Part shown: in pieces, positions 55,666 to 64,000 of the stretch | How the letters are laid out: each line of letters starts with the position of its first letter | Position numbering within the stretch: the stretch's first letter is position 1 | Source of the DNA: Peromyscus leucopus | Lineage: Eukaryota > Chordata > Mammalia > Rodentia > Cricetidae | Reading direction: 5' to 3' | DNA: 64,000 nt | NCBI RefSeq assembly: GCF_004664715.2 | Contig: NC_051067.1 | Coordinates: forward strand, 64,912,482-64,976,481 | Notes under the pieces: model-generated | What the model saw: only the letters and a program-made list of their open reading frames with translations | The model's database searches: none | What the model was told of the DNA's origin: nothing | Position numbers and translations under genes: made by a program

Positions 55666-56094
55666 GATGAACAAAATGGCATTCAGTTAAACCAATCCCA
55701 AGATAAAAATGAAGCAGTCATGATACTCAGTCAACACGAGACACATGAAGCTGTTGCCAAAATAGTACAGCATAGTGTTCTGTACTAAACATTTGTTAAA
55801 TGGAAGTGCACCCAAGAGTGCGCGTGCAAACAGATAGCACAGCAAATTCATGGCCAGACACAGTTTGTATCATGATCAAGCATCCTGCACTATACATATC
55901 TGTGTGTGCTGTGGCTTTCTTACTATCCTCACATGACGACAGCTGTGTTCACCAGCATTACCACAAGCATGTGAGTAATGGATCTCTCAAAGACATCCTA
56001 ACAGCTATGGTGTCACTGGGTAGTACGAATTCTTCAGCTTCCTTCTTCAATGTACTTCCTTATTGACTGAAATACTATGCTTCACATGGCCATA

Positions 56095-56284
56095 CAAAAA
56101 TTTTGGAAAGGAAAAACTATGGAAAGGAAAAAAAAAACAAATAAGAGCTACAAGAGGTTTGGAGGTAGGTATGAAGAATCAGATAGATGAGAACAGGAGA
56201 CGTTCAGAGCAGCTAAATAACCCCATATAATACCATATCAGTGAAATTTACATCACATGACTATCAAAAATCACATAGAAGAGG
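56095..56284. other. Unassigned non-coding stretch
   Basis: A-rich flank to the right of the Tigger element. Nothing recognised. Confidence 0.45.
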
Positions 56285-56462
56285 GCATGAGAAATAGCCC
56301 AGCTGTTAAGAATACATACTGCTCATGTAGAGGACCTGAGTTTAGCTCCTAATACCCAACTGCCTATAATTCCAGCTCTAGAGGATCCGGTTCCCTCTTC
56401 TGTCGTCTGAGGGCACTATACTCTGTGCACAAACCCACACACAGACACATAGACAATTAAAA
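56285..56462 (+). mobile_element. B2/B3 SINE
   Basis: GGCATGAGAAATAGCCCAGC head, GAGTTTAGCTCCTAATACCC, GGTTCCCTCTTCTG, and an ACACAGACACATAGAC tail. Confidence 0.8.
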
Positions 56463-56790
56463 ATCCCACCCTGAGGAGCTATTGACAGTTGATGGTTACG
56501 AGGGGAGGTAGAGCCAGTCTTCTTCAGGGATGTGGGCTCTGATAGACTGCTCATGCTCTAGCAGATGGTCCTGTACCCACAAGTGCACACAGGCAGCAGT
56601 GAGTGGACACAGTGGGCGTGCTTTGTTTTGTTGTGTCTTATTTAAGAGTTCATGAAATCGGTAGGTGAACGTGATGCAGGGGATAAATAGGGAAGGAGTC
56701 AGAAGGGAGATAATAGGGATAGATTTGATCAAAACACTTTAGATGTATGTATGGAATTCTCAAGCAATGAAAAGAGATTTTTAAAAAAAA
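56463..56790 (+). mobile_element. Lx-type L1 3' UTR, sense
   Basis: GAGGAGCTATTGACAGTTGATGG, GTCTTCTTCAGGGATGTGGGC, TAATAGGGATAGATTTGATC and GGAATTCTCAAGCAATGAAAAG match other L1 ends in this window. Confidence 0.8.
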
Positions 56791-57170
56791 TCTTTTTGAA
56801 GACTACACACAGAGAATATCCTCCAAGTGAATTGTAGAAAACTCTGGACTTTAGCTAGTCCTCATGTGACCTGTGTTACTCACCAATCACTACGGGAAAC
56901 TGATCCACTTTTCACCCAATTTTTCTCTAAAAGTCTATACATTTAAAAAACCAAATAGGGGGATACTTGAAAGTAGTGATGCCAAGCCCTACCTCAGAGT
57001 TGATTAGTTCCCAGTGGCATATCTGGGCTCTCCTGTGGAAAGTCTAATGTTTAAATACATAAATTATTGCTAAAGAGTATGAAATCCCCGCCCACACTCC
57101 ACCTCTATGTTTACCACGTTAAGAAACAGGACTTTGAACCCTAGCCGGTCAGCATCACTTGAGCAGAAAG
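56791..57170. other. Unassigned non-coding stretch
   Basis: No recognised repeat. Confidence 0.45.
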
Positions 57171-57171
57171 A

Positions 57172-57500
57172 CTTGGGTTGAGGAGACGGCACAGTGGCTA
57201 CAGCACTGACCATGCAAGTTCCAGGCCTGGAGTTTGAATCCCCAGCACTCATTTAAATGCCAGTCAGGCGTGATGGTCCACCTGTATGCCCAGCATTTGG
57301 GAAGATAAGTCAGAGGAGCCCTGAGGCAAGCTATCTAGCTAGACTAACAAGGTCAGTGAGCTCTGGGTTCAGCAAAATCGAGCCTTGGTCAAGGAGGTTC
57401 CAAGTGTTATCTCAGAAGACACCCAACTACAACCTCTGACCTCTGCAAGCGAGTGCACACACACATAACAACACACATAGGCACATACATACATACTTGT
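57172..57500 (+). mobile_element. B4 SINE
   Basis: GGGTTGAGGAGACGGCACAG head, GAGTTTGAATCCCCAGCAC, GTCAGGCGTGATGGTCC, AACCTCTGACCTCTGC, and a CA-rich tail. Confidence 0.85.
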
Positions 57501-57787
57501 GCAAAAACTCCCATAGACATGAATATGCCATCACAGAAGTACAGAGGAGCAGAAGCGAAGACCATTGGCACAGAATCAAGGCTTAATGAGTTACCTAAAC
57601 TGTTGCTGAAAATGGCTTAAGGTGTGTGTGTGTGTGTGTTCCTTGAAGTTCCTTTCATTGGGAGTGATCATGAAGAACTTTTTTTAGAACATGAGCCCAA
57701 AATGAGGATTTATTTGGAGATCTTGTTTTAAGCAATTTCCTTAAAAGTCATGAAAACTAAAAAGTGTGCTCAGTTTTCAGCTTAGGG

Positions 57788-57976
57788 AGGTGGTTCTCAA
57801 TCTGTGGGTCATGACCCCTGAGCCCTTCAGAAAACACAAATATTTATTATGATTCCTAAAAGTAGCAAAATTACAGTTATGAAGTAGTAACAAAATAATT
57901 TTATGGTTGGGGGGGTCACCACAACCTGAGGAACTGTATTAAAGGGTCACAGAGGTAGGAAGGTTGAGAACCACTG
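57788..57976. mobile_element. URR1-type hAT transposon (non-autonomous)
   Basis: Terminal inverted repeats GGTGGTTCTCAATCTG and GTTGAGAACCACTG bound a 189-bp element. Inside are ATGAAGTAGTAACAAAATAA and TTTATGGTTGGGGGGGTCACC. The flanks GCTTAGGG (57780-57787) and CCTTAGGG (57977-57984) form the expected 8-bp TSD with one mismatch. Confidence 0.92.
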
Positions 57977-57984
57977 CCTTAGGG

Positions 57985-58610
57985 TTTCTTATCTCTTTCT
58001 TAGACTTTCCTTCCTGTATTCTGGATTTCTGCTACAGCCCAGTCCTTGGATGTGGAGTTTCAGGGTGGTCTTCTTTCTCCATGTCTCATTCCCCCACATC
58101 AATCCTCTGCCGTGATTTGCCCCACTGTACAGGTTTAGAGTTTCATTCCAATCCACGTTCTCTGCTGGCTAATTGGATTAACCAAACCACATTACTGTAA
58201 TGGAAGATAATGGATTATTGTGTTACCCTTCTCAGCAATGGACAACAGGCATCAAACATCTCTCTGCACATTGTTCCTGTCCACAGCCCCCGCCATTCCA
58301 TAGAAGTCGGCAAGCTTCATCTATAAGCACATTTGCTTTGTGGTGTGGACAGTGAGTGTTACACAGAAAACATGTTGAAAATAGGACTCCTCATTCGCCA
58401 TTGTGGCTCTAAGGTGACGGGTGAGGGGTAACCACTGAAATACAGAGGGCAGGGCATTCTTGGCACACACAAAGACTAGTACTGGTCCCTCACTGTTTCT
58501 GCAATGAGAAGGGGTGTGGGTACAGGACAGACAGAGCCTAACACTGCTTCCCCTATTCCACATCAAAGTTTTGGAACACAGCATGCTAAAAGAGTTAAGC
58601 TAAAGGAAAG
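57985..58610. other. Unassigned non-coding stretch
   Basis: No recognised repeat or exon. Confidence 0.45.
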
Positions 58611-58790
58611 AGAGGCCTGGGAGTACAGTTCAGTTGGTGGAATGCTTTCCTCACATTCTTAAAGCCCTGGTTTTAATGTCCAGCACCGTGTAAACTGAAT
58701 ATGGCGGTACATGCCTGGAATCCTAGCATTCACCCCAGAGGAGCAAGCAAGCAGGATCAGACATTCAAGGCTGTCTTTGATTACATAACA

Positions 58791-58840
<50 letters not shown>
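58611..58840 (+). mobile_element. B4 SINE with (TG)n end
   Basis: GGGAGTACAGTTCAGTTGG head and a GGCGGTACATGCCTGGAATCC B1-type half, ending in a TG run at 58794-58840. Confidence 0.75.
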
Positions 58841-58847
<7 letters not shown>

Positions 58848-59739
58848 CAGCAAGATACAAATGGCTAGAAACATAAAATCCAGAGTAGGATGGCTCTAAA
58901 ATCCCTTCTGTCACACCCAGTAGACCAGTGGCCTGGGACATCCAGCCTGCCTGTCTTTGTTGGAAAGCAATGAAAGCTCAGATGATGTCACAGGGAACCC
59001 AAAGCGTTGAACCAGCCCCACAACCCCATGTCGACATCAGACTCGAACCTCAGCCTGGGAGACGTAAGGCAAATTTGAAAACCTGAACATTTATCCAAAG
59101 AAACTGACTTAAAAAGACTTCCTTGACTGCAAAAACCTGGGAAATTTTTCCTTTCCTTCTCAAAATAGTTTTAAAGGTCAAAAGAACAAAATGATACCAG
59201 TCCATGAACATAAGCTCTGTTGCATGACTTTTCCTTGTTGGGTGTGAACATTGATCTGTTCACAACAGGACAAAGAACTGATTCTCCCCAGGTCCAGCAC
59301 AGTGAAGCAGTGAGCTTGTTGGGGTGATTTCTAGGAAAATAAGGAAAGGGTTACTTACAAAAACAAAGATGATTCAAAGGCAACTGTAGCACCTCAAGGC
59401 CTACCTAGCAGACTCACAAAAGCTGCCTTCCTGGAGCTCTCTCTGTCCTGAGGGAGCTCCTCTCGAGATTAGCTTCCTCTCTTGAACAACCGTGTACTAC
59501 TTTTATAAACTTGGGGGAAGGCCCTTGTGAACCCTGGTACTTTCCTGAAGTTCCTGAGCCTCATCAACTCCATAAAGCTTCCTGAAAGGGGCCTCTTTAG
59601 CTTCCTGCGTCTTATGAGCCCTCACCCTCCCTCCATGAAGGAATGCTCCAATTTGGAGGAAATTGCCACAGAATCCTCTCTATTTCTTTTTCAGCTGAGT
59701 GGTGCTGTGTTACATTTCCGTAGTGAGCAAACTGTGCAC
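58841..59739. other. Unassigned non-coding stretch
   Basis: No repeat recognised. CTATTTCTTTTTCAG at 59680-59694 is acceptor-like but unsupported. Confidence 0.4.
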
Positions 59740-60101
59740 ACATATGGCCGGGTCCGTGTAAGCCCCTCAAGCCACGTGAGTGGCCAGGCCCCTCCCCCAG
59801 GACCTCCTGCCGCCAGGTTCCACCCACAGAGCACTCTACCTGCCCTAACTGCCGGGCCCAGCCCCCGACCCTACAGAGTATAAAGCCCAACCTCTGGACA
59901 TGAAATCCCACCAATCTCCACCATGGAAAGCCCTGCCCTGAGAAAGCTCCCCCTTCCCAAGAAACTCTATATAACCCCTGTATCCCGTTCAGTTCTCTGC
60001 CGTTTCCCATTCTCCTGCTTTTCTCTCTCCCAATAAACTCCTGTGTCAAGTTTGTTGTGTGGTGTGACTCTGTGGAATTCCATCACTTCCAACTGCCAGG
60101 A
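59740..60101 (+). mobile_element. LTR-like segment with TATA box and poly(A) signal
   Basis: CTCTATATAACCCC at about 59966 is TATA-like. AATAAACTCCTGTG at about 60032 is a poly(A) signal about 60 bp downstream, followed by a U5-like end near CCAACTGCCA. The layout fits a U3-R-U5. The 5' limit is uncertain and no TSD was found. Confidence 0.5.
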
Positions 60102-60581
60102 TACCTTTCCATCCGAACTGTAATGCTTACAGTTTATCCTCAAGAATGAATAGAGGACCCTTTCACAGCTCTAAATCAGAGGAAAGACCAGCAACCATTG
60201 CTGAAGGGTGGTTACAGTAAGAAGTCCTCAGTGTCCCATCATCCACTGTGACATCATAAATAGGCACACCCTAGACTTTCCAGCCACTTCGTTTCCTCTC
60301 TTAGGAATGAAAGGATAAGACAGGACCAGCAGACACCTGAGGAGGACTTTGGACACAAGAGAAAAGAGAAGTGTGGGACTCAAAAGAACCAAGTGATCCA
60401 AGGATTCTGGTGTGGGGAAATATCAACGATTCAGTAATGTCTTCAGAGAGAAGTCTCAAAACAAGGACAGGTGACCCTCCAGTAAACAACTAACTCAAGA
60501 GCGAGCACCTACAGAGATTTAAAATATGATGATTGAAGTTAAATAAGCAGGCAGGTTAAATAGGGGGGGAAATCACCTGAG

Positions 60582-60585
<4 letters not shown>
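60102..60585. other. Unassigned non-coding stretch
   Basis: No recognised repeat or exon. Confidence 0.45.

Positions 60586-60646
<61 letters not shown>
60586..60646 (+). repeat. (GA)n microsatellite
   Basis: About 30 GA units, followed by further purine-rich sequence to about 60690. Confidence 0.98.
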
Positions 60647-60650
<4 letters not shown>

Positions 60651-61675
60651 TGGAGAAGAGAGGAAGAGAGGAGAAAGAGACAGGAAAAACACATACACCT
60701 TAGCTAATTAATAGACGACTGGCTTAAAATAACGATAAATGCTGATGATCCTCTGTAGGTTTGCAGGTCACCTCACCCTTTACTAGATGACTCCACTGGA
60801 GACTGTTTAGAATGGTAATGAAGCTTCCCTCCCCGGGCAGTTAGTTCCTGGCTAAGTGACAGAAGATCTCTGCCCTCCACTGTGTAGGTCTCTGCAAGAG
60901 CTGCCTGTGGGTGGCAGCTGGCCTCTCTCAGAGAAAGCAATCTGAGTGGAGGCAAAGAGAAAGTCACCGTGTCTTCCACCATAGTCCGTTACATGTAAGG
61001 CATCATCAGGTCTGGCCCAAGCAGAAGGGCCTAGAAAGAGTTCACTGGAGGGAGACAGCCCACAGTGGTGAGGTAGGAGGTAAGGGCTGGGGTCAGTCAA
61101 GGGGCTGAGGATTGAGTCTTGGCTCCTCCCTTCCCTGGTTTCCCTCTCTGGAGAGTGTGGTGTGCCCGTCACTGAGCACAACTCTTTCGAAAGCAAATCA
61201 TTTCAAGTGACTGTTCATGGAGACGCCAGTAAGTCACGGTTGTCATTAATATCAAAAAAGGCTTTTGGAAGAGTATGTGCTTTATCCCGCAGCTCTGTCT
61301 AAGGTTCAAACCAGAACTCAGCAAGATCCCTTTAACAGTCACAGGAGCAGACAGAGAAGGAATTGGAACACAAAACTGTCTTGTTTGAATGACGAATTAG
61401 TGTTTGCTCATAGTCCAGAGAAATCTGAAACGCAAATTTTATGGACTTAGAGGAAATGGAGAGCTAAGAAAAGGCTGTTTTGATTTCTAGTTTTTTGGAA
61501 GCCTTTGCCTAAACCCAGGAGAACAAATACATTAGAATGTCCAGCTTCACAGCGGAGTCAAAGACAGCCTGAGTTAGTGAGTGCTAAGAAGTGGCATCCT
61601 CCATCCCCATTTGAGACTTCATGAACAATACCAGCATGCAGGGAGAAGCAGGTGCCATATAAAACATGCATCTCC
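60647..61675. other. Unassigned non-coding stretch
   Basis: Unique-looking. Minus-strand open frames at 60773-60982 and 60852-61196 have no domain. Confidence 0.4.
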
Positions 61676-61790
61676 TTGGGTATGGTGGCTCACCTGCAGT
61701 CCCACATCTGGGAGGCGGACCTCCAGAAGGAAGAATTTGAGGTTGGTCTGATAAGCACATCATGATACCCTACTGCAAGAAGCAAAAAAT
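61676..61790 (+). mobile_element. B1-type SINE, diverged
   Basis: GGGTATGGTGGCTCACC, ATCTGGGAGGCGGACC and GAATTTGAGGTTGGTCTG in B1 order. Confidence 0.6.
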
Positions 61791-62346
61791 GCATCTCTTA
61801 TTTATAGTCTACCTGGGTTTTATAAAATGGGTGCTATAATTACTGCTGGGTCCATGAACACTATGTGTAGGAGACTCCCTACTGATCTTATCGCCTGTGG
61901 CTACAGCTCTGTAAGGAATAAAATTGTGTCAGACTCCTGAGAGTTCAGCATCTATTTGTCTTAGCATCTATCATTTCCCTTGCTCCACTTTTCTAACTTT
62001 GACAAACTTTAAATACTTGAATAATTAGAACTGCTCTACATTAAACATCCCAGAGTCTTTTTAAGTAATGAAAAACAAATTGATGGCCCACAAAAATGCT
62101 TTATAACCTTGCTTATGAGTTTCATGTTAATTTAAGAAGTTACCACCCCTGCCGTTTGTATATATGAATCTCCCTTGCATACAGAATAGTCACTCATCTA
62201 GTCTTTAATTATACACTGCTCACATGCCACACACCGGGCACAGTACTATGTAAAGACAAAACAGTCCTTAGCCCTGTGGAGGAAACAAAGAACTAGTGGT
62301 CTGGTTACACAGACTTCCCATATGTTCAAATGGTTTACTAGTGTGA

Positions 62347-62348
<2 letters not shown>
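61791..62348. other. Unassigned stretch with L2/MIR trace
   Basis: 62210-62290 resembles an old L2/MIR block (ACCGGGCACAGTACTATG, AGTCCTTAGCCCTGTGG). Otherwise nothing recognised. Confidence 0.4.

Positions 62349-62384
<36 letters not shown>
62349..62384 (+). repeat. Poly(A) tract, 36 bp
   Basis: An uninterrupted A-run. It may be the tail of an unrecognised retroposed sequence to its left. Confidence 0.97.
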
Positions 62385-62386
<2 letters not shown>

Positions 62387-62910
62387 CTCTACTGCAACTC
62401 TTAAAGATCAGCTGTCTAAAGCATGTGCCCAAAGTTTTGCTTTTAAGATGAGAGTATTTTCTAGCATGAGAACTTTCGATCAGAATCAGAATCTTTCAAG
62501 AAGGTTAAAAGCCAGCCCCAAACAAACATTATAGAAGTCCTCAGGAACCCAGGAACATGGAGCAGGAAGAAGGCTGGGGGCAGGGGCGTAGGAACGCACT
62601 CCCACATGAAAAGTGATGTGCCCAGGCCACAAACACATGGGTCCTAGAGACTCCGCTGATTTCCATTCCATCGTCCCTGGTTGTGAGAAGACAGAACAGG
62701 GGCCTCTCTAAATCTCATTTGGGATGAAGCAAGAAAATAAACATTTGCAGAGTCATCCATAAAGCTCCCTTAACTTCAAAAGACTGCAAGGGAACAGCCC
62801 CTCCTTTGAATTCCGTGGAAAAGAAACAGACACACATGATTCAGATTTCTGGAAAATAAACACAACTCTCTGGGGGGAAAGAGAAGCGGCACCTGAGGGC
62901 CAGATGCCGT
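62385..62910. other. Unassigned non-coding stretch
   Basis: No recognised repeat. Confidence 0.4.
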
Positions 62911-62962
62911 TGGGTGGGGGCGATATGTTTATAAACCCGCGAGCCTACAGGAACTGCTGATG
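62911..62962 (+). promoter_or_regulatory. Candidate TATA/GC-box promoter
   Basis: GGGTGGGGGCG (Sp1/KLF-like) lies just upstream of TTTATAAA (62928-62935), with a pyrimidine-rich stretch (CTCTCTCCCTCTCCC) about 30 bp downstream. The block is not part of a recognised repeat. A 91-codon frame starts at 62960 but runs into a purine tract and has no known domain. Confidence 0.25.
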
Positions 62963-63067
62963 CTCTCTCCCTCTCCCAGTCTCTCCCAACAGAGCCAGGT
63001 TGACTCGCTGTGGGAAGCTTGGCTGGGTTTTGTAGACACTGGACTCTACTTGCAATTAGAGACACTT

Positions 63068-63336
63068 AGGAGTCAGAGAAAGGGGAGGGGAGAGATAGAC
63101 TGCATATGGGAGGGGGATGGAAGAGGATGGGGAGGGAAAGAGAATGGGAAGGAAAGGGGGAAGGGGGAAAAGCCTGGGAGAGGCAGGAGAAAGGAGGCAA
63201 GAAGAGAGGGAGCGGGGGATAGGAATAGGGAATGAGAGGATATGAGGGGGAAGGGAAGGGGTGGGAAAGAGAGGAGAGAACAGAAGGAGTAAAAATGAGG
63301 GAAGAGGGAGGGAGGGAGGGGGAAGGGGAGAGGAGA
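63068..63336 (+). repeat. Purine-rich (GGGGAA/GGAGA) tract
   Basis: About 270 bp of nearly all purine DNA with many GGG and GGGG runs and only scattered pyrimidines. Confidence 0.9.
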
Positions 63337-63404
63337 TGCAATACGAAATTGGGTTTTCTCCTCCAAGGTAAGGGTTATGAACTCTGAACATGTTCAACTG
63401 AAGC

Positions 63405-63755
63405 TTCCATCTTAGTCAGTTTGCAGTGCTATATCAAATACACATTGGGCTGAGAGTAAGTAGCTTAAACACCAGTATTTCTTAGAGTGCGTGAGGCTGG
63501 GGAATCCTCTTCCAGCTTTGTATATGGATTTCTTCTCACTGGACCTCACAGAGCAAAGACAGAGAGGGAGCAGGCTTTCTAGTGTCACTTATGAGGACAC
63601 ATCTCTTCAGGGGGAGTCTACCACCATGAACTCAGGTGACCCTAATCACCTCCAAAAGGCCCTGTTGCCTACTACCATCATATTACATGTGGGTTTAGGG
63701 GGAACATCAACATTCATGTGTGAGGCACAGGAATGCCCAATGGTGCTAGGAGGAA
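63405..63755 (-). mobile_element. MLT1-type MaLR LTR
   Basis: Reverse MLT1: CATCTTAGTCAGTTTGCAGTG, CTTATGAGGACACATC, CCTAATCACCTCCAAAAGGC, CTACTACCATCATATTAC. Confidence 0.75.
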
Positions 63756-64000
63756 GCCTCTGTTAGGCACGGTACAATGGTTTAGTTTGTGAGCAGAGCC
63801 AATGCACAAGGATCGATGCCCGTTAGACCTGGGGAGGCAAAGGGTTGAAGCTGTACCACAAGACAGCAAAACAACCAAACACAAAATACAGTCAGGGTCC
63901 TTTGGAGATGACGGGGGATGGGCATCATCCTAAGTTTAAGGGTGAGAGCGTCACACTTCCTCCTAGAGGTCATGCCTAGCCATATGGCAGATAGAGATCT
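63756..64000. other. Unassigned non-coding stretch
   Basis: Nothing recognised to the end of the window. Confidence 0.45.

Larger units (their letters stand above)
53549..56094 (-). mobile_element. Near full-length Tigger3-like DNA transposon, fragmented
   Basis: Both ends are recognisable. The left end starts CAGTCACGAATCTCTTAATG, then GTGTATACTTACACAAAGC and AATACAGGATAAG. The right end carries ATCATGATCAAGCATCC, GCACTATACATATC, CACCAGCATTACCACAAGC and GACTGAAATACTATGC. Later insertions split it: a B3 at about 53778-53990, L1-like pieces at about 54362-54440 and 54546-54660, and a MaLR at 54661-55005. The coding part lies at about 55008-55665 on the minus strand. Tigger elements are cut-and-paste transposons of the Tc1/mariner-pogo group, long inactive in placental mammals. 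Boundaries are approximate. Confidence 0.75.

Noticed and set aside
59680..59760. Acceptor-like TTTCTTTTTCAG followed 62 bp later by a GTAAGC donor-like site
   Set aside because: The intervening stretch is partly in the LTR-like segment and has no supporting frame or promoter context.
63056..63397. Pro/Ser/Leu-rich minus-strand frames
   Set aside because: They are the complement of the purine tract, with low-complexity composition in all three frames.

Overview
This window looks like euchromatic, intergenic or intronic DNA from a muroid rodent, most likely a cricetid (hamster, vole or deer-mouse group). The evidence is its repeats: many B1, B2/B3, ID and B4 SINEs, Lx-type rodent L1 3' ends, rodent MaLR LTRs, a URR1 hAT element, very long (TG)n/(CA)n tracts, and a B1 variant whose 3' half (for example 51503-51655) I associate with cricetids. 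I assigned every family by eye from remembered consensus sequences. Boundaries are approximate unless target-site duplications (TSDs) are given.

I found no intact protein-coding gene, tRNA, rRNA or known ncRNA gene, and no CRISPR array. Long open frames in the window are mostly microsatellite translations or run through SINEs. The one recognisable coding remnant is a decayed Tigger/pogo-type transposase on the minus strand at about 55008-55665, inside a near full-length Tigger3-like DNA transposon (53549-56094) that later SINE, L1 and MaLR insertions have broken up.

Layout. 0-8 kb: sparse unique sequence, a MIR, B1s, and two direct LTR-like copies (5428-5577, 6831-7146), then a B4 split by a B3. 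8-19 kb: SINEs, microsatellites, two LTR-like copies in inverted orientation (13222-13690 and 15925-16350), and a TATA/donor-bearing promoter-like block (16949-17023). 19-21 kb: a complete LTR-bounded, non-autonomous endogenous retroelement on the minus strand (19173-21096), with two 390-bp LTRs, a tRNA-Lys-type primer binding site, a polypurine tract and a perfect 6-bp TSD. 21-41 kb: four related solo LTRs (26583-26943, 27402-27934, 30125-30474, 39838-40375), three with exact 6-bp TSDs; the one at 30125 sits inside an L1. A fifth, unrelated LTR on the minus strand is at 35253-35657. 41-53 kb: B4, B1, B3 and L1 pieces, and an LTR that carries a B1-like segment in its body (50929-51324). 53-57 kb: the Tigger3-like element. 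57-64 kb: URR1, B4, (GA)n, an LTR-like segment, a TATA/GC-box block at about 62.9 kb beside a 270-bp purine tract, and an MLT1 remnant.

No genes work together here. The content is a layered record of transposon insertions: old MIR, L2, MLT1 and Tigger sequence, then MaLR and Lx-L1, then cricetid class II-like LTRs and young SINEs. A few weak promoter or exon candidates are listed separately at low confidence.
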